Part shown: in pieces, positions 1-11,964 of the stretch
Numbering within the stretch: the first letter of the stretch is position 1
Layout: every line of letters begins with the position of its first letter
Notes under the pieces: generated by a model
Told to the model about the DNA's origin: nothing
What the model saw: the letters and a program-made list of their open reading frames with translations, nothing else
Database searches by the model: none
Translations under genes and position numbers: made by a program
Origin: Streptomyces sp. YS415
GTDB taxonomy: Bacteria > Actinomycetota > Actinomycetes > Streptomycetales > Streptomycetaceae
Reading direction: 5' to 3'
DNA length: 64,000 bases
Assembly: GCF_023544665.1 (NCBI RefSeq)
Contig: NZ_JAMJFL010000009.1
Span: 124,001 to 188,000, forward strand

Positions 1-2117
<2,117 letters not shown>

Positions 2118-2687
2118 TCACCCGTAGGTGTCGCCGGGTCCGGTGCTGCCCGGGGCCCTGAGGGGGCCGTAGCGGCGGTCGGGGCCGCCGGGGCCCAGGA
2201 CCTTGATCACCTTCACCGTGCCGTGCCCGAGGTCCTCGTTCAGCCGGGCCACCAACTGCGGGGCGAGCAGCCGCAGATTCGTCGCCCAGGCCGTCGAGTC
2301 GCACCGTACGACCAGTACCCGCTCGTCCTCGTCGTACGTCTGCGGCTCGCAGTGGTTGGCCAGGTCCGGCCCCACGATCTGCGGCCAGCGGCCCATCACC
2401 CCGCCCACCGCGGCCGGTGCCTCCCAGCCGCGCTCGGTGATCAGCCGGTTGATGGCGGCGCCCAGGGCCATCGGGTCGCGCCCGTCGGCGCGCGCGCCGG
2501 AGCGCAGGCCGCCCCCGCGCCGCGCCTGCCTCTTCTGCTGCGCCGCGTCCCCCCGCGCGCGTGCCTGTTCCTTCGCCGCGCGCAACGCCACGCGCGCGAG
2601 GTCGACCCCGGACGGCTCGGGAGCCTTCTTCGCCGGTTCCCCGGCCGTCCCGGAGCCCTGGGCCCGCTGCGGATCCTCGGCGGTCAT
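2118..2687 (-). CDS. DUF721/DciA-like protein, probable replicative helicase operator
   Basis: 189 residues. The N-terminal ~75 residues are charged and low-complexity (Lys/Arg/Ala/Gln-rich, likely disordered). The C-terminal part (about 75-165, [13 protein letters not shown] then [20 protein letters not shown] and a [18 protein letters not shown] strand-helix) is the DUF721 fold. DUF721 proteins (DciA) load or operate DnaB in bacteria without DnaC/DnaI; the mycobacterial equivalent (Rv0004) sits in the same place between recF and gyrB. The ATG overlaps the recF stop as ATGA (2684-2687), so it is translationally coupled to recF. dnaB itself is at 42.9 kb in this window, so the presumed partner is encoded nearby. 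Function is inferred from family and synteny. Confidence 0.88.
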   Translation of the reverse strand: MTAEDPQRAQGSGTAGEPAKKAPEPSGVDLARVALRAAKEQARARGDAAQQKRQARRGGGLRSGARADGRDPMALGAAINRLITERGWEAPAAVGGVMGRWPQIVGPDLANHCEPQTYDEDERVLVVRCDSTAWATNLRLLAPQLVARLNEDLGHGTVKVIKVLGPGGPDRRYGPLRAPGSTGPGDTYG

Positions 2688-3805
2688 ACGCGCTCCACCG
2701 CCCCCTCGGCCACGGCGTACCGCGCCCCCGCGAGCACGTGCGGCACGTCGTCGTCGACCGCCGCCGTCACCAGCACCTGCTCCCCGGGGGCCACCAGTTC
2801 GGCGAGCCGTTCCCGGCGCCGGGTGTCCAGCTCGGCGAAGACGTCGTCGAGCACGAGCACCGGCTCATTGCCCTCGGCGCGCAGCAGATCGTAGGAGGCC
2901 AGCCGCAGCGCCAGCGCGTACGACCAGGACTCGCCGTGCGAGGCGTACCCCTTGGCGGGCAACTGCCCCAGCTTGAGCAGCAGATCGTCGCGGTGCGGTC
3001 CCACCAGGGTCACGCCCCGCTCGATCTCCTGCTTACGGGCCTCCGCGAGCGCGGACATCACCTGCCCGTACAGATCCTCACGCGTGTGCGCCTCGCCGGG
3101 CGCGGACGGCTTGTACTCCAGCGCCAGCGGGCCGCCGCCGGGCGCCAGTTGCTCGTACGCCTTGTCCGCCAGCGGCTGGATCGCGGCGATCAGGTCCATG
3201 CGCTGGGCGAGCAGTTCGGCGCCCGCGCGCGCGAGGTGCTGGTCCCAGACGTCGAGGGTGGACAGGTCCATCGAGCGGCCGCCGTGCCGTCGCGCGAGGG
3301 CGGCCGACTTCAGCAGGGTGTTGCGCTGCTTGAGCACCCGCTCGTAGTCGGAGCGCACGCCCGCCATGCGCGGGGAGCGGGCGGTGATCAGCTCGTCGAG
3401 GAAGCGGCGGCGCTCGCCGGGGTCGCCCTTGACCAGCGCCAGATCCTCCGGCGCGAACAGCACCGTACGCACGATCCCCAGGATGTCCCGCGGCCTGACC
3501 TGCGACGATCTGTTGATCCGGGCGCGGTTGGACCGGCCGGGGTTCAGCTCCAGCTCCACCAGCTGCTGGCGCTCGCCCTGCCGGATCTGCGCCCGGATGA
3601 TCGCGCGGTCGGCGCCCATGCGCACCAGGGGCGCGTCGGAGGCGACGCGGTGACTGCCGAGGGTGGCGAGATAGCCGACGGCCTCGACGAGGTTCGTCTT
3701 GCCCTGGCCGTTGGGGCCCACGAAGGCAGTGACGCCCGGGTCGAGCGGGACCTCGACCCGGGCGTACGAGCGGAAGTCGGCGAGCGACAGATGCGTGACG
3801 TGCAT
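2684..3805 (-). CDS. recF: DNA replication/repair protein RecF
   Basis: 373-residue SMC-like ATPase that helps load RecA at gaps in the RecFOR pathway. Walker A GPNGQGKT is at residues 30-37 and the Walker B region reads [13 protein letters not shown] near residue 320, with a signature segment just before it. The length matches the family. The start ATG at 3805 opens [14 protein letters not shown], the typical RecF N-terminus. It lies 39 bases downstream of gnd and overlaps the next gene by 4 bases, indicating a gnd-recF-dciA transcript. Confidence 0.97.
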   Translation of the reverse strand: MHVTHLSLADFRSYARVEVPLDPGVTAFVGPNGQGKTNLVEAVGYLATLGSHRVASDAPLVRMGADRAIIRAQIRQGERQQLVELELNPGRSNRARINRSSQVRPRDILGIVRTVLFAPEDLALVKGDPGERRRFLDELITARSPRMAGVRSDYERVLKQRNTLLKSAALARRHGGRSMDLSTLDVWDQHLARAGAELLAQRMDLIAAIQPLADKAYEQLAPGGGPLALEYKPSAPGEAHTREDLYGQVMSALAEARKQEIERGVTLVGPHRDDLLLKLGQLPAKGYASHGESWSYALALRLASYDLLRAEGNEPVLVLDDVFAELDTRRRERLAELVAPGEQVLVTAAVDDDVPHVLAGARYAVAEGAVERV

Positions 3806-3844
3806 GGTGGTGCGCCGACCTCCCCCGGTGCTGGTTCTGGCTGG

Positions 3845-4720
3845 TTACTTCTTCTCGACCGCGTGGCCGCCGAACTGGTTGCGCAGCGCCGCGATCATCT
3901 TCATCTGCGGGGAGTCCTCCTGGCGGGAGGCGAACCGCGCGAACAGGGACGCCGTGATCGCGGGCAGCGGCACGGCGTTGTCGATGGCGGCTTCCACGGT
4001 CCAGCGGCCCTCGCCGGAGTCCTGTGCGTAGCCGCGCAGCTTGTCCAGGTGCTCGTCCTCGTCGAGGGCGTTGACCGCGAGGTCCAGCAGCCAGGAGCGG
4101 ATGACGGTGCCCTCCTGCCAGGAGCGGAAGACCTCCCGGACGTCCGTCACGGAGTCGACCTTCTCCAGCAGCTCCCAGCCCTCGGCGTACGCCTGCATCA
4201 TCGCGTACTCGATGCCGTTGTGGACCATCTTCGCGAAGTGCCCGGCGCCGACCTTGCCGGCGTGCACCGCGCCGAAGTCGCCCTCGGGCTTGAGCGCGTC
4301 GAAGACCGGCTGCACCTTGGCGACGTTCTCCGCGTCGCCGCCGTACATCAGCGCGTAGCCGTTCTCCAGGCCCCAGACGCCGCCGGAGACGCCGCAGTCG
4401 ACGAAGCCGATGCCCTTGGCGGCCAGCTCCCCGGCGTGCTTCTCGTCGTCCGTCCAGCGGGAGTTCCCGCCGTCCACGACGACGTCCCCGGGCTCCAGGA
4501 GCTCGGCGAGCTCGTCGATGGTCGACTGGGTGGCGGCACCGGCCGGGACCATCACCCACACGACGCGCGGGCCCTTGAGCTTGCCCACAAGCTCTTCCAG
4601 GCTGTGGACATCCGCGAGATCCGGGTTGCGGTCGTATCCGACGACGGTGTGGCCCGCGCGGCGGATCCGCTCGCGCATGTTGCCGCCCATCTTGCCGAGG
4701 CCGACGAGACCGAGCTCCAT
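3845..4720 (-). CDS. gnd: 6-phosphogluconate dehydrogenase, short decarboxylating (Gnd/YqeC) type
   Basis: 291 residues; oxidises 6-phosphogluconate to ribulose-5-phosphate with CO2 release in the pentose phosphate pathway. The N-terminal Rossmann motif GLVGLGKMGGNM, then VMVPAG, DGGNSRW and CGVSGGVWGLENG are typical of 6PGDH; the catalytic Lys is in GHFAKMVHNGIEYAMMQ. It is shorter than the ~470-residue E. coli type, as expected for this NAD-preferring subfamily. The ATG at 4720 is chosen because AAGGA lies 8 bases upstream; a longer frame reaching 4810 has no ribosome site. This metabolic gene sits between dnaN and recF, a Streptomyces-type arrangement. Confidence 0.95.
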   Translation of the reverse strand: MELGLVGLGKMGGNMRERIRRAGHTVVGYDRNPDLADVHSLEELVGKLKGPRVVWVMVPAGAATQSTIDELAELLEPGDVVVDGGNSRWTDDEKHAGELAAKGIGFVDCGVSGGVWGLENGYALMYGGDAENVAKVQPVFDALKPEGDFGAVHAGKVGAGHFAKMVHNGIEYAMMQAYAEGWELLEKVDSVTDVREVFRSWQEGTVIRSWLLDLAVNALDEDEHLDKLRGYAQDSGEGRWTVEAAIDNAVPLPAITASLFARFASRQEDSPQMKMIAALRNQFGGHAVEKK

Positions 4721-4804
4721 CAGTTGTTCCTTAGGTTGCTGTGGCGTGAGTGGCACCTTCGTACCTACGTCCGAGCCTAAACCCGGACCCTCACGCACAC
4801 CTGT

Positions 4805-4830
4805 GGGCATACGCGCTCAAACGTATGCCC
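4805..4830 (-). terminator. Hairpin between dnaN and gnd
   Basis: Nine-base perfect arms GGGCATACG and CGTATGCCC around an 8-base loop, 19 bases past the dnaN stop on the minus strand. No U tract, as is common in this genus. Confidence 0.6.
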
Positions 4831-4848
4831 CGACCTGCGGTGTTGCCG

Positions 4849-5979
4849 TCAGCCGCTGAGGCGGACCGGCATGATCAGGTACTTGTACGCCTCGTCCGCC
4901 TCGGCGTCCACCGCGGGCTTGCCGCTCAGCAGCGCCGGCTTGGTGGAGGTCGTGAACGACAGCTGGGCCACGGGCGAGTCGATCGCGCTCAGGCCGTCCA
5001 GCAGGAAGGTCGGGTTGAAGGCGATCGAGATGTCGTCGCCCTCCAGCTGCGCGTCGACCCTTTCCACAGCCTGTGCGTCGTCGCTGGAACCGGCCTCCAG
5101 GATCAGCACGCCCTGCTCGAAGCTGAGCCGCACCGGGGTGTTCCGCTCGGCCACCAGCGCCACACGCTTCACGGCCTCCACGAACGGAGCCGTCTCGATC
5201 ACCGCGATGGAGTTGAACTCGGTCGGGAACAGCGTCCGGTACTTCGGGAGGTCGCCCTCCAGCAGCCGGGTCGTCGTACGCCGCCCGGCGCCCTCGAAAC
5301 CGATCAGGCCCTCACCGGCACCGGAGCCGGACAGCGCCAGCGTCACGCTGTCACCGCTGGTCAGCGCCTTGGCGGTGTCCAGCAGCGTCTTCGCGGGCAC
5401 CAGCGCGACCGCGGACGCGTCCGGGTTCTCCGGCTTCCACAGGAACTCACGGACCGCGAACCGGTAGCGGTCGGTGGACGCCAGCGTGACCCGGTCGCCC
5501 TCGATCTCGATGCGCACACCGGTCAGCACCGGAAGCGTGTCGTCACGGCCTGCGGCGATGGCGACCTGGGCGGCCGCGGAGGCGAAGACCTCACCGGGGA
5601 CGGTGCCGGTCGCGGTCGGCATCTGCGGCAGCGCCGGGTACTCCTCCACAGGCAGGGTGTGGAGTGTGAAGCGCGAGGAGCCGCAGACCACGCTCGCCCG
5701 TACACCGTCTGTGGAAATCTCCACCGGCCGGTTCGGCAGCGCACGGCAGATGTCGGCGAGCAGCCGGCCGGAGACGAGGACCGTGCCCTCCTCCTCGACC
5801 TCGGCGTCCACCGACACGCGTGCGGAGACCTCGTAGTCGAAGCCGGACAGGCTCAGCTGGCCGTCCTCGGCCTTCAGCAGCAGGCCGGCGAGGACAGGGG
5901 CCGGCGGGCGGGCCGGGAGGCTGCGCGCCGCCCAGGCCACGGCCTCCGCGAGTACGTCGCGTTCCACCCGGATCTTCAC
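4849..5979 (-). CDS. dnaN: DNA polymerase III beta sliding clamp
   Basis: 376 residues, the exact length usual for Streptomyces. It forms the ring clamp that tethers polymerase III to DNA. The start is the GTG at 5979 (MKIRVERDVLAEAV), with GGAGG nine bases upstream; a longer frame to 6093 adds 38 non-homologous residues and is rejected. Three clamp-like domains follow, ending in YKYLIMPVRLSG, the typical clamp C-terminus. It is transcribed away from oriC, divergent in position from the rpmH block, and ends 128 bases before gnd. Several 7-of-9 DnaA-box-like words occur inside the gene (for example near 5059 and 5708), but these are probably chance. Confidence 0.98.
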   Translation of the reverse strand: MKIRVERDVLAEAVAWAARSLPARPPAPVLAGLLLKAEDGQLSLSGFDYEVSARVSVDAEVEEEGTVLVSGRLLADICRALPNRPVEISTDGVRASVVCGSSRFTLHTLPVEEYPALPQMPTATGTVPGEVFASAAAQVAIAAGRDDTLPVLTGVRIEIEGDRVTLASTDRYRFAVREFLWKPENPDASAVALVPAKTLLDTAKALTSGDSVTLALSGSGAGEGLIGFEGAGRRTTTRLLEGDLPKYRTLFPTEFNSIAVIETAPFVEAVKRVALVAERNTPVRLSFEQGVLILEAGSSDDAQAVERVDAQLEGDDISIAFNPTFLLDGLSAIDSPVAQLSFTTSTKPALLSGKPAVDAEADEAYKYLIMPVRLSG

Positions 5980-6839
5980 TGTTGCCGCCTCCTGCTGTTG
6001 CCGGCGCTTCTCGGCCTGCCTGGCTTCGTCGTCTGTCGCGGTGTCCTCGGTCCCTGTGTCGAGGGAGGGACACCGGGGAACAGTCTGACGCACGGCACTG
6101 ACAGTAGGTGCCCCTCGGGGTCAAGTCGTGACGAGGGGCAGCCGGGAGCCGGAGAGCGAGTTGTGCACAGGACCCACTTCGAAACGGATTCCCAGCTCTC
6201 TCTAGTTGTCAGTAGTAGTAGGGCCTGTGGAAACCGTGGATAACTCCGTTTTCCCAGCTCAGGGCAGGAATTTTGTCCACCGGTCCTGTGGGCGGAGGCG
6301 GTGGACAACCGGGCGTATCTGTGGAGAACAGAAAGTTCTGCACACCCCGTGCACAGGTTGGGTCGAGTTCTCCCCAGCGCCGTCCCCAGGTTTACCCGGC
6401 TTTCCCACAGCCCAACCCGGCACCTTCGTGTGACGCCTTTCACTCGGGCCGGTGAGAAGGCGCGTCGCGTTGCCGAACAGTGGACAGACATGTGGAGAAA
6501 CCGGCGATCACTGGGGACAACCCGCTCCAGCCTGTGGGTTGCCGGTGGACAACTCCGTGCACACCCTGTGGACCGGCGCGTTGTCCACAGCCTGTGGAGA
6601 TCCTTCGTCCACGAATCCACAACCGGCTGAGCTGGGCTGATGGTCTTTCAACAGCACAGCCTGTGGACACGATCTGGACAACTCCGCAGTCCCCAGGATG
6701 TGGACGGAAGAAAGTCATCGAATCTGTGGAGAGTGGCCGTAACCTCGCAGGTAATCGAACACCGGGTGACGTCGGCACCACGAGGAACGCCCCCCGGATC
6801 TCGTCCGGAGGGCGCTCTGGATGCCGTATCGGCGCGGGC
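5980..6839. other. oriC: Chromosomal replication origin oriC
   Basis: Non-coding region between dnaN and dnaA packed with DnaA boxes (consensus TTGTCCACA). Boxes matching 9 of 9: 6581-6589 (+). Boxes matching 8 of 9: 6161 (+), 6273 (+), 6300 (-), 6320 (-), 6491 (-), 6512 (-), 6544 (-), 6662 (-), 6673 (-). TTATCCACG-type at 6235 (-). Weaker 7-of-9 copies at 6226, 6336, 6401, 6479, 6567, 6593, 6699 and 6725. That gives about 19 in ~600 bases, on both strands and grouped as 6161-6344 and 6479-6733 with a poorer middle, which fits the described two-cluster Streptomyces oriC. Boxes are GC-adapted rather than E. coli TTATCCACA. No AT-rich 13-mer unwinding element is obvious. Short open frames inside are shadows. 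Confidence 0.97.
6788..6814 (-). terminator. Terminator after dnaA
   Basis: Inverted repeat with arms CGCCC-CCGGA and TCCGG-GGGCG (one bulge), 26 bases past the dnaA stop. It separates dnaA transcription from oriC. Confidence 0.6.
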
Positions 6840-8768
6840 TCAGCCGTTCTTGATGCGGTTGGTGAGCTCGGTGACCTGGTTGTAGATGGAGCGCCGCTCG
6901 GCCATCAGATTGCGGATCTTGCGGTCCGCGTGCATCACCGTCGTGTGGTCGCGGCCGCCGAAGAGGGCGCCGATCTTGGGCAGCGAGAGGTCCGTCAGCT
7001 CCCGGCAGAGGTACATGGCGATCTGGCGGGCCGTCACCAGCGCGCGGCCGCGCGAGGTGCCGCACAGGTCCTCGACCGTGAGGCCGAAGTAGTCCGCGGT
7101 GGCGCCCATGATGGCCGTCGAGGTGATCTCGGGGGCCGAGTCCTCGCCGCCCGGGATCAGGTCCTTGAGGACGATCTCCGTCAGGCCCAGGTCCACCGGC
7201 TGCCGGTTGAGCGAGGCGAACGCCGTCACCCGGATCAGCGCGCCCTCCAGCTCGCGGATGTTGCGCGAGATCCGCGAGGCGATGAATTCCAGCACCTCTG
7301 GCGGGGCGTTGAGCTGCTCCTGGACCGCCTTCTTGCGCAGGATCGCGATCCGGGTCTCCAGCTCGGGCGGCTGGACATCCGTGATCAGGCCCCACTCGAA
7401 ACGGTTCCGCAGCCGGTCCTCCAGCGTCACCAGCTGCTTGGGCGGCCGGTCGCTGGAGAGCACGATCTGCTTGTTGGCGTTGTGGAGCGTGTTGAAGGTG
7501 TGGAAGAACTCCTCCTGCGTCGACTCCTTGTCCGCGAGGAACTGGATGTCGTCGACGAGCAGGATGTCCATCTCGCGGTAGCGCTTGCGGAAGCTGTCGC
7601 CCTTGCCGTCGCGGATGGAGTTGATGAACTCGTTGGTGAACTCCTCCGAGCTCACGTAGCGCACGCGCGTGCCCGGGTAGAGGCTCCGCGCGTAGTGCCC
7701 GATCGCGTGCAGGAGATGTGTCTTGCCGAGTCCGGACTCCCCGTAGATGAAGAGGGGGTTGTACGCCTTCGCGGGTGCCTCGGCGACGGCGACCGCGGCC
7801 GCGTGGGCGAAACGGTTCGACGCCCCGATGACGAAGGTGTCGAAGAGGTACTTCGGATTCAGGCGCGCGGTCGGCTCGCCGGGACCGGTGGCCGGCGCCG
7901 GCTTCGCCCCCAGCGGACCGGGGGCACCGCCGGAGGCGGGCGGTCCGCCGCGGTGCCCGTGACCCGAGCCGGGGCCCGTGCCGCCCTGTGACTCGTGGCG
8001 ATCCCGGCGGGCGTCGCGCTGGTCGTAGTCGGAGCGGCCCTGGCCGTAGTCGCCGCGCGGCTTGTCGTAATCGGGGCGTGGCTTGTCGTAGTCCGGACGC
8101 TGGCCGTCGTAGTCGGAGCGCTGGCCGTCGTAGGGCGGGCGGTCCATCGACTGCGGGCGGTAGTCCTGCTGCTGGCCGTAGCCGTCCTGGCCGTAGCCGT
8201 CCTGGGACGGCGACGCGTAGGGGTCGCGCTCGGGGAAGCCGAGGCGCTGCTGCTGCCAGCTGTACTCGTCCTGCTGCGGACGCGGCCAGGCGCCGGGCTC
8301 GGGGCGCTGGTACTCGGACGGGTAGGCGGGGCGGGCCGTCGGGAGCTGGTCGCCCTGGTCGGACCGGGACGGATAGGCGTCACCGTCGGCGCCGCGGTGG
8401 CGGCCGTAGCCCTCGTACTGGCCCGAGGGCAGCTCGGGCTCCTCGTAGCGCTGGGAGCGGGCGGGCGGTGCCGACGGGGCGGGCGGCTCGCCCGCGGAGT
8501 CGTCGACGGTGATCGCGATGCGGATCGGGCGGCCGCACTCGCGGCTGAGGGTCTCGCTGACGACCGGCGCGAGACGGCCCTCCAGCACGCCCTTCGCGAA
8601 CTCGTTCGGTACGGCGAGCAGGGCGGTGTCCGCGACCAGAGCCAGCGGCTGACAGCGGCGGATCCAGTGCTCGTCCTTCGCCTCGACCCCCTGGCCCCGG
8701 CCCTCACCGAGGAGCTGCTCGAGTACTCGTGGCCACACTGCGGCAAGATCGGCAGGTACGTCAGCCAC
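6840..8768 (-). CDS. dnaA: Chromosomal replication initiator DnaA
   Basis: 642 residues; binds DnaA boxes and opens oriC. Domain I is residues 1-90. A ~210-residue Pro/Gln/Tyr/Asp-rich linker (domain II, ~91-300) carries short tandem repeats of the DYD-x-PR-x-DYD kind at ~213-251. The AAA+ domain (~305-510) has Walker A GESGLGKT at 343-350 and DDIQFL. Domain IV ends with [18 protein letters not shown] and [11 protein letters not shown], the box-recognition helix. The GTG at 8768 gives [12 protein letters not shown]. The long linker is why it is ~170 residues longer than E. coli DnaA, as in other Streptomyces. It is likely autoregulated through two boxes upstream of its promoter (8893-8913). 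Confidence 0.98.
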   Translation of the reverse strand: MADVPADLAAVWPRVLEQLLGEGRGQGVEAKDEHWIRRCQPLALVADTALLAVPNEFAKGVLEGRLAPVVSETLSRECGRPIRIAITVDDSAGEPPAPSAPPARSQRYEEPELPSGQYEGYGRHRGADGDAYPSRSDQGDQLPTARPAYPSEYQRPEPGAWPRPQQDEYSWQQQRLGFPERDPYASPSQDGYGQDGYGQQQDYRPQSMDRPPYDGQRSDYDGQRPDYDKPRPDYDKPRGDYGQGRSDYDQRDARRDRHESQGGTGPGSGHGHRGGPPASGGAPGPLGAKPAPATGPGEPTARLNPKYLFDTFVIGASNRFAHAAAVAVAEAPAKAYNPLFIYGESGLGKTHLLHAIGHYARSLYPGTRVRYVSSEEFTNEFINSIRDGKGDSFRKRYREMDILLVDDIQFLADKESTQEEFFHTFNTLHNANKQIVLSSDRPPKQLVTLEDRLRNRFEWGLITDVQPPELETRIAILRKKAVQEQLNAPPEVLEFIASRISRNIRELEGALIRVTAFASLNRQPVDLGLTEIVLKDLIPGGEDSAPEITSTAIMGATADYFGLTVEDLCGTSRGRALVTARQIAMYLCRELTDLSLPKIGALFGGRDHTTVMHADRKIRNLMAERRSIYNQVTELTNRIKNG

Positions 8769-8858
8769 AGGGCACGCTCTCTCACGGGTCCCACGAACGT
8801 GTGATGTGGGACGAATCGGGATTCAAATCGGGTGGGACGGGCGAATCGGAGTCCAGCC

Positions 8859-8888
8859 ACGGTAGTCAGGGCGACGGGTGCGGTTCAA
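8859..8888 (-). promoter_or_regulatory. dnaA promoter
   Basis: On the minus strand, -35 TTGAAC (8883-8888), an 18-base spacer and -10 TACCGT (8859-8864). Predicted start is near 8852, about 84 bases before the dnaA GTG. Confidence 0.65.
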
Positions 8889-8892
8889 GTTG

Positions 8893-8913
8893 TTGTCCCC
8901 AGCCTGTGGACAG
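8893..8913. promoter_or_regulatory. Two DnaA boxes in the dnaA promoter
   Basis: TTGTCCCCA at 8893-8901 (+) and TGTGGACAG at 8905-8913 (a box on the minus strand), each 8 of 9, face each other just upstream of the predicted dnaA -35. This matches the autoregulatory pair described for Streptomyces dnaA. Confidence 0.8.
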
Positions 8914-8934
8914 TGTCTCCCGGCTGCCCCTGGT

Positions 8935-8964
8935 TTGACCGGATGGCGTAGCCCCGCGTACCGT
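8935..8964 (+). promoter_or_regulatory. rpmH promoter
   Basis: -35 TTGACC (8935-8940), 18-base spacer, -10 TACCGT (8959-8964), giving a start near 8971 and a ~183-base leader before rpmH. It is divergent from the dnaA promoter with the DnaA boxes between them, so DnaA could influence both. Confidence 0.65.
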
Positions 8965-9153
8965 AACCAGGTCGAGTTGTCGATGGCTGCTGCCGCCTGC
9001 CTCCGATGGGCACAAGATCACGTCCCCGCCAGTGCGGGGGTGAACCGGTGATCGGGAAGCGGTGCACTCGGGCGTAACGCGAGCTACTCGTGGGCGCACG
9101 GTGACAGCCAGGACGGCACCCGCAACCACCGATTTGATTTCTGGAGCCCCCGA

Positions 9154-9291
9154 GTGAGCAAGCGCACTTTCCAGCCGAACAACCGTCGTCGTGCCAAGAC
9201 CCACGGCTTCCGCCTGCGGATGCGCACCCGTGCCGGCCGCGCGATTCTCGCGAACCGTCGCAGCAAGGGCCGCGCCAGCCTGTCCGCCTGA
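9154..9291 (+). CDS. rpmH: 50S ribosomal protein L34
   Basis: 45 residues starting [18 protein letters not shown], the full L34 signature, and ending [11 protein letters not shown]. It is a small, highly basic large-subunit protein. The GTG at 9154 has GGAG at 9143-9146. It is the first gene of the rpmH-rnpA-yidD-yidC-jag run, with rnpA 21 bases downstream. Confidence 0.97.
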   Translation: MSKRTFQPNNRRRAKTHGFRLRMRTRAGRAILANRRSKGRASLSA

Positions 9292-9312
9292 TCCCGGTCA
9301 GGTCATGCCGTC

Positions 9313-9684
9313 GTGCTGCCCACCGAGAACCGGCTGAGGCGGCGCGAGGACTTCGCGACCGCGGTACGACGAGGTCGCCGGGCCGGACGCCCGACTCTCG
9401 TCGTCCACCTTCGTAGCGGTGCCACGGACCCGCACGCGCCTGGGGAGAGCGCTCCCCCGACGCGTGCGGGTTTCGTCGTGAGCAAAGCCGTCGGCGGTGC
9501 GGTCGTGCGCAACAAGGTGAAGCGCAGGCTTCGCCATCTGGTGCGCGATCGGGTCGACGTCTTTCCCCCCGGTAGCCTGGTAGTCGTACGAGCGCTGCCC
9601 GGAGCGGGTGACGCCGACCATGCACAGCTGGCCCAAGACCTGGACGCCGCTCTGCAGCGGCTGCTGGGAGGGGGCGCGCGATGA
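9313..9684 (+). CDS. rnpA: Ribonuclease P protein component
   Basis: 123 residues; basic protein that supports the RNase P RNA in 5' tRNA maturation. It starts at GTG 9313 ([14 protein letters not shown]), and the family core [20 protein letters not shown] carries the conserved RNR-type basic helix. Length is normal. The last four bases overlap the next start (ATGA, 9681-9684). Confidence 0.96.
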   Translation: MLPTENRLRRREDFATAVRRGRRAGRPTLVVHLRSGATDPHAPGESAPPTRAGFVVSKAVGGAVVRNKVKRRLRHLVRDRVDVFPPGSLVVVRALPGAGDADHAQLAQDLDAALQRLLGGGAR

Positions 9685-10034
9685 AGTACCCGCTACTGGC
9701 CCTGATCAAGATCTACCAGTGGACGATCAGTCCGCTGCTGGGGCCGGTCTGCAAGTACTACCCGTCGTGTTCCCACTACGGCTACACAGCCATCGACCGG
9801 CACGGTGCGGTCAAGGGCACGGCGCTCACGGCCTGGCGCATCCTGCGCTGCAACCCGTGGTCGCTGGGCGGTGTGGACCATGTCCCGCCGCGCAAGCGCC
9901 CGCGATGGCACGAGATGCTGCGGGGCGCATGGCGCGCACGCACGGGCGGGCCCTCCGCCGCCGAAACGGCCACCGAGGACCACGGTTCCTCGAGCCCGGC
10001 CGCAGAGACCCCGTCCCATGCCCAAGGAGCATGA
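9681..10034 (+). CDS. yidD: Membrane protein insertion efficiency factor YidD
   Basis: 117 residues. The core [29 protein letters not shown] and [15 protein letters not shown] hold the three conserved Cys residues of YidD. The ~45-residue tail after the core is Ser/Ala-rich and variable. The protein helps YidC-mediated membrane insertion and sits at the inner membrane face. It is translationally coupled to rnpA and followed three bases later by yidC. Confidence 0.95.
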   Translation: MKYPLLALIKIYQWTISPLLGPVCKYYPSCSHYGYTAIDRHGAVKGTALTAWRILRCNPWSLGGVDHVPPRKRPRWHEMLRGAWRARTGGPSAAETATEDHGSSSPAAETPSHAQGA

Positions 10035-10037
10035 TTA

Positions 10038-11309
10038 GTGGACACGATTGCCAGCCTCTTCAGCTTCATCACGACACCCGTTTCCTGGGTCATCGTCCAG
10101 TTCCACAAGGTGTACGGCGCCCTCTTCGGCGAAGACACCGGGTGGGCCTGGGGCCTGTCCATCGTGTCCCTGGTGATTCTGATCCGTATCTGCCTGATCC
10201 CGCTCTTCGTGAAGCAGATCAAGGCGACCCGGGCCATGCAGACGCTGCAGCCCGAGATGAAGAAGATCCAGGAGCGCTACAAGAACGACAAGCAGCGCCA
10301 GTCCGAAGAGATGATGAAGCTGTACAAGGAGACGGGTACCAACCCCCTCTCCTCGTGCCTTCCCATCCTGGCGCAGTCGCCGTTCTTCTTCGCGCTGTAC
10401 CACGTGCTCAACAGCATCGCGAACAACGACACCATCGGTGCCATCAACCAGGGCCTGCTGGACAGCGCGCAGAAGGCCCACATCTTCGGTGCCCCGCTGG
10501 CCGCGAAGTTCACCGACAGCTCGTCGGACGTCGCGGCGCTGGACGCCTCGCTGACCACCGTCCGCATCGTCACCGCGGTCATGATCGTCCTGATGTCGGC
10601 GTCGCAGTTCTACACGCAGCGACAGCTGATGACGAAGAACGTCGACACCACGGTGAAGACGCCGTTCATGCAGCAGCAGAAGATGCTGCTGTACATCTTC
10701 CCGGTCATGTTCGCCGTCTTCGGCATCAACTTCCCGGTCGGTGTCCTCGTCTACTGGCTGACCACCAACGTGTGGACCATGGGCCAGCAGATGTACGTGA
10801 TCCACAACAACCCGACCCCGGGTTCCAAGGCGCAGGCCGCCTACCTGGAGCGCCTGACCAAGCACGTCACGCAGCACGGCAAGGCCCGTCGGCGCAGCCA
10901 GCGCGTCATCATCAAGGCGATCGTCGCCAAGGGCCGTGACCGCAACGAGTACGAGCGCAAGTTCATCAACGGCCTGAACAAGGCGGGTCTTGCCGCGCAG
11001 ACCGACGGCAGTGTGGTGAAGAGCGAGTCGCCCGTCGCCGTCGAGACCGAGGACGGGACGCCCACGACGGCGCCCAAGCGCCAGCAGCCCAAGCGGCAGA
11101 GCAAGTCCCGGCGTCAGTCCGCCGTCGCGAAGGCACCGGGCGGTGAGCCCGAGGCCAAGACGTCGCTGACCAAGTCCGAAGCGCCGGAGGACGCCAAGCC
11201 GTCCGCTGCCAAGAAGGGCGGCCAGAAGCCCGGCTCCGGAACCCGCAGCAAGGCCCAGTCCGGACAGCGCAAGGGTCCGCAGCGGCCCAAGTCCCCGTCC
11301 AAGAAGTAA
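10038..11309 (+). CDS. yidC: Membrane protein insertase YidC/Oxa1
   Basis: 423 residues; inserts and folds membrane proteins with or without SecYEG. The GTG at 10038 follows AAGGAG. The first hydrophobic segment is near residues 5-55 (with [16 protein letters not shown]), followed by a cytoplasmic helical hairpin ([19 protein letters not shown]) and several membrane segments up to ~265. The tail from ~330 is Lys/Ser/Gln-rich and probably RNA- or ribosome-contacting, as in actinobacterial homologues. There is no lipobox. It is in an operon with yidD upstream and jag 15 bases downstream. Confidence 0.97.
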   Translation: MDTIASLFSFITTPVSWVIVQFHKVYGALFGEDTGWAWGLSIVSLVILIRICLIPLFVKQIKATRAMQTLQPEMKKIQERYKNDKQRQSEEMMKLYKETGTNPLSSCLPILAQSPFFFALYHVLNSIANNDTIGAINQGLLDSAQKAHIFGAPLAAKFTDSSSDVAALDASLTTVRIVTAVMIVLMSASQFYTQRQLMTKNVDTTVKTPFMQQQKMLLYIFPVMFAVFGINFPVGVLVYWLTTNVWTMGQQMYVIHNNPTPGSKAQAAYLERLTKHVTQHGKARRRSQRVIIKAIVAKGRDRNEYERKFINGLNKAGLAAQTDGSVVKSESPVAVETEDGTPTTAPKRQQPKRQSKSRRQSAVAKAPGGEPEAKTSLTKSEAPEDAKPSAAKKGGQKPGSGTRSKAQSGQRKGPQRPKSPSKK

Positions 11310-11324
11310 GAAGGAGTCCATCCC

Positions 11325-11837
11325 GTGACGGAAGGCACCACCTCCGCCGCTGCCGAGGGTGCAGACACCCTGACCCGCCTGGAGCAGGAGGGCGAGATCG
11401 CGGCGGACTACCTCGAGGGTCTGCTGGACATCGCCGATCTCGACGGCGACATCGACATGGACGTCGAGGCCGACCGCGCCGCTGTCTCGATCATCAGCGA
11501 CGCGGGCAGCCGCGACCTGCAGAAGCTGGTCGGCCGTGACGGTGAGGTGCTGGAGGCACTCCAGGAGCTCACGCGCCTGGCCGTGCACCGGGAGACCGGC
11601 GACCGCAGCCGGCTGATGCTGGACATCGGCGGCTACCGCGCCCAGAAGCGCGCCGAGCTGTCCGAGCTGGGCGCGAAGGCGGCGGCCGACGTCAGGAACA
11701 CCGGCGAGCCGGTGAAGCTGAAGCCGATGTCGCCGTTCGAGCGCAAGGTCGTGCACGACGCGGTCAAGGCCGCGGGTCTGCGCAGCGAGTCCGAGGGCGA
11801 GGAGCCGCAGCGCTTCGTCGTCGTGCTGCCCGCCTGA
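11325..11837 (+). CDS. jag: KH/R3H RNA-binding protein Jag (KhpB)
   Basis: 170 residues. An acidic N-terminus is followed by a KH-type segment (~45-105, LVGRDGEVLEALQELTRLAV contains the GxxG-like loop) and an R3H domain at the C-terminus (SPFERKVVHDAV then RFVVVLP). It lacks the separate Jag-N domain seen in Firmicutes, as usual for actinobacteria. It binds RNA and is linked to cell elongation in other bacteria. GTG start at 11325 with AAGGAG upstream. A strong terminator follows. Confidence 0.93.
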   Translation: MTEGTTSAAAEGADTLTRLEQEGEIAADYLEGLLDIADLDGDIDMDVEADRAAVSIISDAGSRDLQKLVGRDGEVLEALQELTRLAVHRETGDRSRLMLDIGGYRAQKRAELSELGAKAAADVRNTGEPVKLKPMSPFERKVVHDAVKAAGLRSESEGEEPQRFVVVLPA

Positions 11838-11856
11838 TCGGTCCGTAGGTTCCTCC

Positions 11857-11883
11857 GGCCCCGTCTGCCCGGCAGGCGGGGCC
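11857..11883 (+). terminator. Terminator after jag
   Basis: Arms GGCCCCGTCTGCC and GGCAGGCGGGGCC form a near-perfect 13-base stem, followed by GAAGTTTGT, 19 bases past the jag stop. It ends the rpmH-jag unit. Confidence 0.8.
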
Positions 11884-11964
11884 GAAGTTTGTCAGCCTGA
11901 TAGTTCTGGTGGTTCTGGTGTGGCGCCCTGGTGGCGCCGACACGGTACGGAAGGACGGTCCCTC

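Noticed and set aside
4581..4611. DnaA-box-like TTGCCCACA and TGTGGACAT inside gnd
   Set aside because: Two 8-of-9 words in a coding sequence are within what chance gives over 64 kb; not clustered.
2561..4780. Plus-strand open frame of 739 codons
   Set aside because: Shadow of recF and gnd; Arg/Val/Leu/Gly-rich, no domain.
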